A stretch of 64,000 bases of DNA from Candidatus Woesearchaeota archaeon (GCA_013329045.1 DUKZ01000038.1:49119-113118), one strand, 5' to 3'; shown: positions 46,901 through 54,549, numbered from the stretch's first letter. A program made the numbers and translations. Notes: generated from the letters alone by a model not told the origin.

Positions 46901-48132
46901 GTTACAAATTCATTTATCAACAAGTCGGTCCGGTTCATATCAAGATTGGACGCTGCCATAATCAGGCCATTTGAGGTGATGATATTATATGTTGCATTCC
47001 GGGAGTCAGAACTCAAAATATTCCTCATGGCATTCGTGACAAGCCTCAAACGGACATGGGCAGAAGTATGATACTCGAGCACTTTTGTTGCTATACGGCG
47101 GTTTCTTGTGGTAATATCAAGCGGGAAATTCAGATCAACAGCTATTGAAGCATCAGAGATGGTCGCAGACACGGTGACATTATCGCTCTTTGACACATTG
47201 AGGCCTAGGATTGGCTCTAATCCGGAGAGGTTCACACAATCATACACTTTATGCGCGATATACTTTTCCAGCTGCTCTTGCATGGAATAAGAAAACTGAG
47301 CAGCACCCGGACCACAAGAAACATCCTTGCAAAGGGGAGGGAGAATATCGATCGGTGATGAGAGATTATACCTTAGCGGAGAGCCAAAGTATGGCCAGTC
47401 CCTTGAGTAGGAATAATCGCACAGGTCATCCGGGCCAAGGGGAATAGTGAGAGGACAGGGATAATGAGGGGGGAAATGAACAGCAGAAGGCTGCAATGCA
47501 CAGGAGGTGTTATAGGTAATACCATATGTTGCCAAAGGGAGATAACCTGCTATCGAGGCTGCAAAATTATTCGGACCAGCAACCTGCGGCCGGCAACCAA
47601 TACCACCATCTGAAAGATTGAACCCTTTTGGGAGAGAAGATGCACCTGATGCGTATTGAGGATCATAGATAAAGCCGCCCTGGGCACCGAGCCTCCTGAT
47701 ACCTTCCTTCAAGCTTTTTTCCAAGCATAAGGTGACATAATGGCTGATTGACGAAGTTTCCACTGCCTCCTGAAAAACAGCATCAACCTTCTTTTGCAGC
47801 TTGATCTTTGCCATAGTTGACATTAGATAGAGCAGGGTGCCAAAGACCATGATAATGACGAGAGCCAGGATAAGAAAGATAGTGACCTGACCCTTCTTTC
47901 CGATGAAAAATAACAAAGGGATTGGAAGATACCAGAGCAAGAACGAAGAAGATGGGGCAGGGGGAAGGGAAGAGGGGGGGAATGCTTTCTGAGTTACCTT
48001 GCCAAAGCCTGAAGGGATGAAAGATTGCTCCAGGGTAACTGAAGAGGGATCTTCCTTAGAACCAGATGCAAAGGGTGCTAAGAGGAGATTCATGATTACC
48101 CAGCCCAAAATAATACCCTGTGAAAGCTTCAT
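43984..48132 (-). CDS. Large Cys-rich surface protein with embedded prepilin signal
   Basis: 1382 residues. An N-terminal signal/TM helix (6-24) is followed by SGFGKVTQKAF (41-51), a second hydrophobic stretch (63-77), and then GKKGQVTIFLILALVIIMVFG (78-98), a perfect class III prepilin signal in mid-protein. Residues 110-650 form an external domain with EFSIIDPES and beta-rich segments; the C-terminal 600 residues are Cys-rich with many sequons. The TATA box near 48166 supports the upstream start. It may be a fusion of a secretion signal with a pilin-type protein. The gene ends abruptly at an NTase remnant, so its 3' end may have been altered. Function unknown. Confidence 0.82.
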   Translation of the reverse strand: MKLSQGIILGWVIMNLLLAPFASGSKEDPSSVTLEQSFIPSGFGKVTQKAFPPSSLPPAPSSSFLLWYLPIPLLFFIGKKGQVTIFLILALVIIMVFGTLLYLMSTMAKIKLQKKVDAVFQEAVETSSISHYVTLCLEKSLKEGIRRLGAQGGFIYDPQYASGASSLPKGFNLSDGGIGCRPQVAGPNNFAASIAGYLPLATYGITYNTSCALQPSAVHFPPHYPCPLTIPLGPDDLCDYSYSRDWPYFGSPLRYNLSSPIDILPPLCKDVSCGPGAAQFSYSMQEQLEKYIAHKVYDCVNLSGLEPILGLNVSKSDNVTVSATISDASIAVDLNFPLDITTRNRRIATKVLEYHTSAHVRLRLVTNAMRNILSSDSRNATYNIITSNGLIMAASNLDMNRTDLLINEFVTEFSIIDPESMIDGNPFVFKVVIPNRIPPLERIDDGSGYIDPLTNVRYHLRVPEGTTLIVSPLAIDPDDDTITYVYKGWKVDYDERYYFGAGLAPYSQVYRWSDASKSWGPPVVASSRSCWYNSTGDAKCSPANFTQQLTNSSLYVAGTDAAGFNCMNPITNSVDLYRCAAARLNAWDIGPHNITIHALDDAGRSVQNTLTENCPSNNLADCQQVRIFVQDIPHAVANGSNIYDDINDTFASVEDPYTLDASESECTLCSGLEYRWQDRYDPFDISTGNTLYELPQTAGLDILTIKPLNFNTTTPTAGVDERVNLTVSVVGGGVPASYDLLNVTVLQCLPHRNDSAAFPFQNISGDSYPDLSSVISLGSTVRNYTEFMANHTCCSDAPGSYGQLTPGAQCYSFSEITCAVNQYGGGATPTYPDNPKHYFRSSSPNYFSNNSMSLVNPDLRLWPASESLDPGATIVNTPGWPSSINDPSANDVFNRSYGVACDNTRGNICNGTKTDTWDNFQTCLSYQFCQYNVSTCQNWGYTPSAGKYYFCDANTAPRCFNQVGATVPASAEGSGNLLARYVVSGDGVQCKGIASVYSPAYKDKVRPNGILEQGNFFVGVNCDYYDHKPLVTAPDASGTQAPISTNQVGYWNGSFQQTATGSWQSKVGATGTDYSCGGSSCIRSAVDPDTNSVWCSDVFGSTCGGMGCFQSTGETTPHGSYNPPGNSQDCCGDDVNEYFVDSRAFTNSYACCDTADSSQCVVNGKCLSKSSDQEINNYQQAYPINPPFRACFDTMDSDCDGNQGCSDLECNDALNPDNNKYACSNSQRLECNSSTRCNILTLKTSPTGASQSYYCDASTWTWEPGNGNGIACDACRLCNGGGSCDTVVANGANTGIPCDGENQCCGGVCNSNVENSGFSSSCRNSPSCQGTQYEYTPANSGDTCEPTTCNWIGDPTAPYQKTTYTCNAGLCANSSTPTNSCP

Positions 48133-48160
48133 CCTCTTTTTGTCTCACAAAAGAAAACGG

Positions 48161-48172
48161 TGTTTATAAAAT
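48161..48172 (-). promoter_or_regulatory. TATA box of the 1382-residue protein gene
   Basis: Minus-strand ATTTTATAAACA centred about 35 bases before ATG 48132, giving a leader of about 9 bases that contains AGAGG. Confidence 0.5.
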
Positions 48173-48174
48173 TG

Positions 48175-48339
48175 TCGACCAGAAGGGCGCTGTAGAAAAT
48201 ACGTGCCTTTCTGCCGAGCTCATTCGAGAATGAAGCGAGTGTGTCGCGAGGGGTAGCTTCCATCAGGGAATGCAGCACCTTTCCGTAAATGGTCGAGAGT
48301 TGAGCCGGCACCTGTCGAACGAAGTGAGACTTTCTACAG
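48175..48339. other. Structured intergenic segment, possible ncRNA or coding remnant
   Basis: Pairings CTGTAGAAA (48190-48198)/TTTCTACAG (48331-48339), GTGCC/GGCAC inside it, and a crossing TCGACCA (48175-48181)/TGGTCGA (48290-48296). The minus strand also has an uninterrupted frame from GTG 48311 (60 codons, LASFSNELGRKARIFYSALL) ending in an ATGA overlap with the next gene. I cannot decide between an RNA, a small gene and a gene fragment. Confidence 0.3.
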
Positions 48340-48377
48340 AGCCGACTAGAAGCGTTTCATCATTGACCCTTGCAATA

Positions 48378-48514
48378 AATAACAAAAACCCGTCGCTCGG
48401 AGCTCACCTTGCCCTCAAGGGCAGGGTATTACGCTCCTCGCCTTGATAGACGGGTTTTTGAAATTGAAAATTTCGGCCTAAAGGCAGGGGTATTGACCCC
48501 GAAATTTTCAATAA
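48378..48514 (+). repeat. 137-bp double-hairpin repeat, copy 2
   Basis: It differs from copy 1 (10459-10595) at two bases only: G to A in the first loop core and A to C in the second. Both perfect terminal stems are intact. The minus-strand cysteine peptidase gene reads into it, and the G-to-A change creates that gene's TAA stop. Confidence 0.85.
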
Positions 48515-48899
48515 CCCACTTTGGCTTTCCGGGAAGCTTTTGTTGAAAACCGCTTTGTGCAGGGGTGATACTCGGAAAATTGATCCATGGATTCATCCAT
48601 CCCTTCTTCGTTTTCACGAGGAAATGGCCAAGGGGATATTTCCTGCTTTTTTCTATAAAAACAATGCAGCCCATCTCTTTCAACAATTGTTTATTCTTCT
48701 CACTTACCTTTGAGAAGGTGTAGCCTGCTTGCTTTTTGTTTAATGCATGCACAATCTCCCGGCAATAAAATCCTCTCGAAGAAGCGTGCTCCGGACACTC
48801 AAACAATCTCTTTGCTGAGCGATAGCTTGTTCTCAACACTGCAGCAACACATGCAATAGCGCATCCTGCTGGATCTTCCTGGGTAACAGAAGATATCAT
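48429..48899 (-). CDS. C39-like cysteine peptidase domain protein with repeat-derived C-terminus
   Basis: 156 residues from ATG 48899 (leaderless by its TATA box; an earlier ATG at 48917 is less likely). QEDPAGCAIACVAAVL carries the papain-like nucleophile Cys with the preceding Gln of the oxyanion hole, and YPLGHFLVKTKKGWMNPW supplies the His and Asn/Asp region, as in peptidase C39-like domains that cut leader peptides at double-Gly sites. No TM or ABC transporter domain is fused. The last 27 residues (after PKWV) are encoded by the 137-bp repeat, so the original C-terminus has been replaced. Substrate unknown. Confidence 0.7.
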   Translation of the reverse strand: MISSVTQEDPAGCAIACVAAVLRTSYRSAKRLFECPEHASSRGFYCREIVHALNKKQAGYTFSKVSEKNKQLLKEMGCIVFIEKSRKYPLGHFLVKTKKGWMNPWINFPSITPAQSGFQQKLPGKPKWVIENFGVNTPAFRPKFSISKTRLSRRGA

Positions 48900-48922
48900 A
48901 GACTGCCAAAAGAGCATTGGGG

Positions 48923-48932
48923 ATTATAAAAC
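48923..48932 (-). promoter_or_regulatory. TATA box of the C39-like gene
   Basis: Minus-strand GTTTTATAAT centred about 28 bases before ATG 48899. Confidence 0.5.
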
Positions 48933-48939
48933 TATCAAA

Positions 48940-49079
48940 AAAATCCGACGCCACTAGTCAATAGACTGGTGGTATGTTCGCTCCTTCGGTGCTCGGGTCG
49001 GATTTTCTGATCTCATTTTCCACATGAAACTATCTCAAAAGTGAAGCCCCCAGTGAAATACATTGGTGGAAAATGAGAT
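48940..49079. repeat. Double hairpin downstream of the 1404-residue gene
   Basis: Hairpin 1 ends AAAATCCGAC (48940-48949)/GTCGGATTTT (48997-49006) with an inner CCACTAGTC-AATA-GACTGGTGG; hairpin 2 has perfect 14-bp ends ATCTCATTTTCCAC (49010-49023)/GTGGAAAATGAGAT (49066-49079). The two-hairpin plan resembles the 137-bp repeat but the sequence differs. It starts 26 bases after the stop at 49106 in the gene's direction. Confidence 0.65.
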
Positions 49080-49105
49080 TTTACAGAAAGGTGATTATTA
49101 GATGA

Positions 49106-52100
49106 TTATTGCAAACGGAGCTGAGCTGTTATCTGGCGCCAATACACATCACTGATTGGCACTGGATACATTCCCTGCATTCCGGGAAGGATGCTGATGA
49201 TAAAGGCATTACTTTCGGCCTGGCAATCAACCTGAGCGCCATACTCATCAATTATTGCTTGTCTTTGTGTTGAGAGTCCATCAGCACCAAGAGAAGTGCA
49301 GAGAGGCAATGGAAGAGCAAACCCAGAATAATTTCCTACAATCACAGACTGGAGCTCAAGATCTGCTGCAACAGGATTATGGATAGTACCCATCATCACA
49401 ATAACTTCCTTATTGCCATTCTTCGCATAGTACAACTTATGGACAGTGGTTATATCCGGAAACCGGTCAGTAATGTCTTCCCCTTGAGGATTCAAGGCTG
49501 TCAGAATGAAGGTAATAATGTTCCTAAAAATAGCAAACCATGAGGAAGGAGCTCCTGTTATTCCCAGTTCCTCATTCCTAAACAGTATGGTATCAGTCGC
49601 ATTATTGTAGTATACCTTATTGTTGGAGGTGATACATACAGAAAAGTCCCCGGAAGGATTTGGCGTGCAGCCAGCAGTGATGTTCAATCGCTCCAACGTC
49701 TGCTGCATCCTGCTTTCAGCCATCCTAGAAAAATTCTCATTCAAGGATACCCCGCCAACGACAAAGGGAGTGTTTCCTGCACCAAGCTGATTGATAAAAC
49801 AAAAGCTATTAACGGCGGAGTTGATATCTGGATTGCCAAGAACACTTTGGATATCTCCCCCAAGGGCCATATTCTTGTTGTTGAGCATATTTGAGTAATT
49901 ATTATCGCAAAATATCGTCACATCGCTCCCTGAAACAGCCCTTTTGATCTGCTCTGCAAGGAGCCTTGTCCTTGTCGTCCAGCTGCCATCCTTGCAATAA
50001 AAGTCTCCGATGAACTGCCCGGATTTTAGGCATTGGGGCACATTTACGCGAGGGAGATACCGGAACTGATCAAATGGCTCATTACCATGGGTATTGCCCG
50101 GATCCCAGAAACAGTCTGATTCGGCGGGGCACCATCCTGATTTATATTGGTAGGGATCAAACTTCTTTGAGGAATATTGCCAGTTGCCAGCGATACAGCG
50201 AAAACCTGCATTAGGATTCTGGGTTTCTGGAGCTGCTACTGGCGGATCAGAAGAATTATCCTCCATTGGCCTGATGCACCTCGAACCATCCCAACAATAA
50301 TTTTCTGGGCAGCAAGAAGCACCGATTGCTGTTGGCAGGTTTACGGATGAAAAATAACTCATCAGTTCAGCGGAGGTATTGCCAATGACATTTGCAGTAA
50401 AATCAGATGAGGTGTTACGGTTCTGAGGGAGAACATCATTTCCCACCTGGTCTTTTGCCACCTTGTTATCAAAGTATTGATAATAGGGATCGCAATAAAA
50501 TGTTGACGTACATTCCTGCTGGCCATCCTCCACCTCATGACAGAGCTCATTAGATCCCTCGGTCATATCAATAGGTCCATATTGGGGAATAGCGCACGCC
50601 TGATCATGGTTTGGTGTGATGAGGAGGTCTTCTGTCTGACCGCCGGTTATCTGATCAGTCTTTGTGTACATATCTGGAACTGGCAGCATGCATCCTTCAA
50701 AAGCATCAGCATATTGGAGTATTTTTGGCGTTTGGAGGGTTATGTTTTGCACAACAAACTGACCGTCGCCCTCAATGATGATTGAAGCATTGACATTATT
50801 TGCAGATCCAACATCCAAGGACACCCTTACTTCTTGGAAATTTCCTACAGTACTAAGCATGTTTGAAACATTTGCCTGAGCCCCCTGTATTTGCAGTTTT
50901 AATGAACCGCTGCCACTTGTCTTCTTGATCTTCCCCGAGAACACCAACAGCGCACCGTGCATCTTCGAAGTATCAAGCTGCTGATAATATGATCCTGTTT
51001 GTGAAGGAGCTGATTGGAGCAGGGTATTTCCTGCCTGGTCTTGCGCAGAGATCATGCCACTTTTCAGCCAGCCATTTTTAAGGTTGTTTCCGGCTGCCTG
51101 CAGATGGGGGTTCCTCAACAGGTTTGGAATTTCCCCACCATTAATGATGTTGCCCCTCACCGGGTAGCCATCAAAACAGCCTGCATAGGTATTAGGGTTG
51201 GAATAGGTATCAACAAAGAAATCAGCGCCATCCTCCAATCCGCAACAATAAATGCCATTTGGGTTTGCCCAGGCGCTCTCCTTATAGAGAATTTTTCCCG
51301 CCAGATCACAATCATCGAGGAACTTATTGTCAGTATTATCAGAAGACACCTGAGGATTCCTTCCAGAATCATCAGTATTGTCAAAATTTGTCGTCCAGAC
51401 AGGACTATCCTGGTTCCCAGCACACCAGATATTCAGGACACTATCACTGGTGTAAAAATACTTTCCTCCCTGCCTGATATTTTCTCTGCCCGCCTTGCAT
51501 GCCTGGGGCTGGCCATTCTCATCCTTATCCCCACAACAAATACCAATCCTCTCAATGTCATCATTACTCGTTGGGGTATTATTGGTGTCAAGATAGCAGA
51601 GAAAAGTATTCTGGTAAGAAGGAGCAGGAGTCACTGGGTCATTATCATCATCAGGAAAGGTAATGGGCATTCCTGTCAATTCAGCGCCCTGGGCAATCAT
51701 CGCTCTTGGGGGGGTAATGGACGAATCAACACGGAAATTTCCAGAGCCTCCAGAGGCATTGCATGCAATCCAATGCTCACCGGTAGAGACAACATCATAG
51801 CGCTGAGGAGAATTGCCATACAACGCTCCCCCATTAGTATTTTCATCAATAAAAGTAACATTTCCCCGCTCCTCAATCCGGTCAAAATAATGGAAAAGAT
51901 CATAGCCGGACTGCTCATGATACTGGGAGCCGCATAAAAAGACCTGGTCTTTTATGCCAGCGGACTTATTTACTGTGGGGATTGCGCCTTGCATTGCTTT
52001 ATTGTCGCCATTCACGTTTGTGATGCCGCAACAATGGAGACGGATATCACCCTGGACATCATAGCGTCCAACGGAGTTCTCATCATTTGACGTGCCAATG

Positions 52101-53320
52101 TAGGGATCGGGATAAATGGGAGCGCTTTGGGTATGATCAAAAAGCAAGGAATCATTGTAGGGACCGACAAAATCATATGTCCCGGGGGCTTGGGGGTCCT
52201 GGGAATTTACCCAGTCCTCGCATACCTGACCGGAACCATAGGGTCCAAGGATCTGAACCTTGATCGTCATTTTTTCCGGAAATTTATTTGTTGGAGTGGA
52301 AAAACCTTCAACAGTTGGGCCATATTGAGTATAATCAAACACGTTGAGACGATCATCATTATATTCCGTTGTTATATTTCTTGCCAGACCAGCATTTACA
52401 GAATAGGTTGATGAAAAATTATAGGGATAGGGGACATATTGGTAGTAATCAGCGCCAAGATTGTCAGGGAAGAGACTGCAAAAATAGAGCTGGAAAGAAT
52501 AATTCCCATACAGGTGACAATATGGCTGGAGGAGAAGATTTGTTGGAGAATCACCAGAAAAACAAGTAAACCCGGCAATAATACTAGGACTATCACCTGT
52601 TTCTTGATCAGTCATCAAATCAATTGTCCCATCAAGGGCTGCTAGGTATGGGACATCCCGAAAAAATATTTGAGAGGATTGCTGTTCAACTAGACCTGCT
52701 TTTACAATAGCTGGACGATCAGGACAGATCCCTGGCATGGTGAAAAATGGGCAATCAACACCTGTACAAGAACCACCGGATACAGGCCCTCCAGACTCAT
52801 CATATGGTTCGATCCGGTATGATCCAGGAGCAACCTTTGCGACCGTGATGGGAAGCTGAGTCATTTGGACCATTGCAAGATTATTCAGCGAAAGCTCAAA
52901 CACCCGGAACTGGTAGCTTCCAATAGTGACAATGCCCAAAGCCTGCGAACCATAGGGAACTTCACCTAAATCCATACCAGAGATATTCACCTCAACTGAA
53001 GAGACCTGGGGAAGAGTCTGATTGATTATGACGGTATCAGGAGACCCTACCTCTTCAACGTGATACTTATATGCCCCAAATGTCTTATCATATGCGGCTA
53101 ATAAAGATACTGACATCTCAGCGCGATTGCTTTTCCCCTCAAAGACCACAATCTTCCCAAATGTACCAGAGAACCTGGCAGAGAACATGGTGTTTTCCAT
53201 GTTGTGTTCTATTGTTTCCAGAGAAAGAGTTTGCCTTGCAAGCGAAACAGGCAATACAAGCAGGAAGAGAACAATTCCTAAAACAATAATCTTCCTCGTG
53301 CTCAACCCTCTTTTTTGCAT
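49106..53320 (-). CDS. Large secreted Cys-rich surface protein
   Basis: 1404 residues. Signal peptide about 10-29 (IIVLGIVLFLLVLPVSLA), then SGTFGKIVVFEG (51-62) followed by SVSLL, closely matching the region after the signal of the giant protein (GQFGKVAAFLG...SVSLL). The ectodomain has many Cys in CC and CxxC arrangements (IRLHCCGIT, GICCGDKDENG, GIYCCGLEDG, ASCCPENYC), numerous sequons, and a jelly-roll carbohydrate-binding-like segment (about residues 745-870). There is no C-terminal TM. Likely a glycosylated envelope or adhesin component. The TATA centre lies 28 bases before the ATG. Confidence 0.83.
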   Translation of the reverse strand: MQKRGLSTRKIIVLGIVLFLLVLPVSLARQTLSLETIEHNMENTMFSARFSGTFGKIVVFEGKSNRAEMSVSLLAAYDKTFGAYKYHVEEVGSPDTVIINQTLPQVSSVEVNISGMDLGEVPYGSQALGIVTIGSYQFRVFELSLNNLAMVQMTQLPITVAKVAPGSYRIEPYDESGGPVSGGSCTGVDCPFFTMPGICPDRPAIVKAGLVEQQSSQIFFRDVPYLAALDGTIDLMTDQETGDSPSIIAGFTCFSGDSPTNLLLQPYCHLYGNYSFQLYFCSLFPDNLGADYYQYVPYPYNFSSTYSVNAGLARNITTEYNDDRLNVFDYTQYGPTVEGFSTPTNKFPEKMTIKVQILGPYGSGQVCEDWVNSQDPQAPGTYDFVGPYNDSLLFDHTQSAPIYPDPYIGTSNDENSVGRYDVQGDIRLHCCGITNVNGDNKAMQGAIPTVNKSAGIKDQVFLCGSQYHEQSGYDLFHYFDRIEERGNVTFIDENTNGGALYGNSPQRYDVVSTGEHWIACNASGGSGNFRVDSSITPPRAMIAQGAELTGMPITFPDDDNDPVTPAPSYQNTFLCYLDTNNTPTSNDDIERIGICCGDKDENGQPQACKAGRENIRQGGKYFYTSDSVLNIWCAGNQDSPVWTTNFDNTDDSGRNPQVSSDNTDNKFLDDCDLAGKILYKESAWANPNGIYCCGLEDGADFFVDTYSNPNTYAGCFDGYPVRGNIINGGEIPNLLRNPHLQAAGNNLKNGWLKSGMISAQDQAGNTLLQSAPSQTGSYYQQLDTSKMHGALLVFSGKIKKTSGSGSLKLQIQGAQANVSNMLSTVGNFQEVRVSLDVGSANNVNASIIIEGDGQFVVQNITLQTPKILQYADAFEGCMLPVPDMYTKTDQITGGQTEDLLITPNHDQACAIPQYGPIDMTEGSNELCHEVEDGQQECTSTFYCDPYYQYFDNKVAKDQVGNDVLPQNRNTSSDFTANVIGNTSAELMSYFSSVNLPTAIGASCCPENYCWDGSRCIRPMEDNSSDPPVAAPETQNPNAGFRCIAGNWQYSSKKFDPYQYKSGWCPAESDCFWDPGNTHGNEPFDQFRYLPRVNVPQCLKSGQFIGDFYCKDGSWTTRTRLLAEQIKRAVSGSDVTIFCDNNYSNMLNNKNMALGGDIQSVLGNPDINSAVNSFCFINQLGAGNTPFVVGGVSLNENFSRMAESRMQQTLERLNITAGCTPNPSGDFSVCITSNNKVYYNNATDTILFRNEELGITGAPSSWFAIFRNIITFILTALNPQGEDITDRFPDITTVHKLYYAKNGNKEVIVMMGTIHNPVAADLELQSVIVGNYSGFALPLPLCTSLGADGLSTQRQAIIDEYGAQVDCQAESNAFIISILPGMQGMYPVPISDVYWRQITAQLRLQ

Positions 53321-53343
53321 TCTACTCTTTTCTTATTAAAAGA

Positions 53344-53353
53344 GTTTATAAGC
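53344..53353 (-). promoter_or_regulatory. TATA box of the 1404-residue protein gene
   Basis: Minus-strand GCTTATAAAC centred 28 bases before ATG 53320. Confidence 0.55.
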
Positions 53354-53388
53354 TTTACTCGAAGCTATAGAGTAAACCACAACAATCC

Positions 53389-53396
53389 TTTAAAAC
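53389..53396 (+). promoter_or_regulatory. TATA box of the plus-strand HxsD-like pair
   Basis: TTTAAAAC centred about 25 bases before ATG 53417, predicting a leaderless mRNA. Confidence 0.55.
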
Positions 53397-53416
53397 CTCC
53401 TCATCGCCTCTTTCTT

Positions 53417-53644
53417 ATGTTTGAACAAAAACCTCCGTATACTCTGAACCTGTCAAAACATATCTATTCTCTCCCAACCGTGCAGGCTGCAACCTCCTCC
53501 ATCAAAAGGGAAGCATCATGCATCATTGAGGAGCATGATAAGACTATCAGGGTTATCATCACCCCAAATGAAGATGACGCAGCCTTTCTTGGGTCTTTTT
53601 GCTCAACATTGTTTTTGACTTTTTTTGACACATGGAAAAAATAA
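53417..53644 (+). CDS. Small HxsD-like protein (first of plus-strand pair)
   Basis: 75 residues from ATG 53417. YTLNLSKHIYSLPTVQAATSSI followed by IIEEHDKTIRVIITPN aligns with the small protein at 58744-58971 (LYLNPDFYDIETIRESVESG, IDIDIKEGYIIRITAKN). Both resemble the N-terminal half of HxsD (strand, Tyr, helix, strand) but are shorter. Its stop overlaps the start of the next HxsD-like gene by 13 bases. There is no radical-SAM gene beside this pair, so it may serve the enzyme encoded at 57.3-58.7 kb (inference). Confidence 0.65.
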   Translation: MFEQKPPYTLNLSKHIYSLPTVQAATSSIKREASCIIEEHDKTIRVIITPNEDDAAFLGSFCSTLFLTFFDTWKK

Positions 53645-53994
53645 AGACATACATGACCGTGAATAAGGACTTTGTCTGCCTCGAAGTAAACACCGAGGTG
53701 TATCCCCTTCATGCAGTATACAAGGCAGCAGCAAGCTTTATCGAGAAAGCATATATTTTCCTTGATGGTGATCCCACCCATAAGATCAGCATTGAGCTCA
53801 AGCCAAAGAAGCGGGCAAACTTAGAGTCTTTGGGAAGAGAGTTCTACAACACCCTCATCTCAATCATGGCAGAGGATCCTTCTGAGAGAAAAGATACCGC
53901 ACCTTTAGCACCCTCGCAAAAGCCAGCAGATCCTCCCTTGCCCTCAGCTCCATCGGACGAAGAGCAAATGATGATACGAGAACTCTCACCTTGA
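53632..53994 (+). CDS. HxsD-like protein (second of plus-strand pair)
   Basis: 120 residues. FVCLEVNTEVYPLHAVYKAA, then FIEKAYIFLDGDPTHKISIE, and LESLGREFYNTLISIM match the HxsD-like protein at 58968-59381 (VSINPQMYPLDVIYSAAYSF, ENYVLIDG-type strand, LEALGREFNNTLLR). HxsD is the small non-enzymatic partner of His-Xaa-Ser radical-SAM systems. The C-terminal 40 residues are Pro/Ser/Glu-rich and low-complexity, lacking the APIRQVLLYRAL segment of the other copy. Its 3' end overlaps the convergent RNase P gene by 131 bases. Confidence 0.68.
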   Translation: MEKIKTYMTVNKDFVCLEVNTEVYPLHAVYKAAASFIEKAYIFLDGDPTHKISIELKPKKRANLESLGREFYNTLISIMAEDPSERKDTAPLAPSQKPADPPLPSAPSDEEQMMIRELSP

Positions 53995-54409
53995 ATTTGT
54001 TGCAGAGCATGACGTTTTGCTGGATTCTTCCGAGCTTCTGGGTCTGATACTTTGATTGGATGATTGAAGAGAGGCTGATGCCATAAGCGATTTCATTCTT
54101 TGCCATCAAGTTCGCGATGATATGATTCAATCCAGAGCGCCTTTCGGTGAATTTGTCCTTTTTTGGCTCATCCTCGATGTCAAATAAGACATCCGTCCTT
54201 TTCTGCTCGACAACTGACCTTACTGAAGAAGGGCTCTTGACAAATGCCAGCGGACCTTTTTTTATGGTAGCGAGCTTACTTGGGGGGACAAGATACGCCT
54301 TTGCCGGCATCTTTGAGAATGGATAGACCATAAGCAATGGCCCTGCATTAATCTCTTTTGCCACCCTCTGAAATTCCTCTTCATTGTTGTTTGGAAAGAT
54401 GACCTGCAT
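53864..54409 (-). CDS. rnp3: RNase P protein component 3 (Rpp30)
   Basis: 181 residues from ATG 54409. The PHP-like TIM-barrel family signature is visible: RRSGLNHIIANLMAKNEIAY, GISLSSIIQS, and MLCNKFKVRVLVSSFALRPM followed by ELRAREDLLAFARVL, as in archaeal RNase P p30. It helps process tRNA 5' ends as part of the ribonucleoprotein. ATG 54409 rather than 54424 is chosen because the TATA centre lies 27 bases upstream. The protein is a little shorter than many homologues. Its 3' end overlaps the HxsD-like gene on the other strand. Confidence 0.85.
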   Translation of the reverse strand: MQVIFPNNNEEEFQRVAKEINAGPLLMVYPFSKMPAKAYLVPPSKLATIKKGPLAFVKSPSSVRSVVEQKRTDVLFDIEDEPKKDKFTERRSGLNHIIANLMAKNEIAYGISLSSIIQSKYQTQKLGRIQQNVMLCNKFKVRVLVSSFALRPMELRAREDLLAFARVLKVRYLFSQKDPLP

Positions 54410-54430
54410 AGACACTGCAAACAATCTGGT

Positions 54431-54440
54431 GTTTAAAAGG
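54431..54440 (-). promoter_or_regulatory. TATA box of rnp3
   Basis: Minus-strand CTTTTAAACA centred about 27 bases before ATG 54409. Confidence 0.55.
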
Positions 54441-54549
54441 TTTTAGAAGAAAAGGGTTTGATGGGCTGAGCGGTTTTACGCCAGCGGCGCTGTCCAACTA
54501 GGGATATCTTCCCACGAAACTCGTAGATGTGTTTAGTACATCAACGATA

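Noticed and set aside
51014..51937. 307-codon plus-strand open frame
   Set aside because: It lies wholly inside the 1404-residue surface gene on the other strand; its Ile/Arg-rich composition is that of an antisense shadow and no start signal precedes it.
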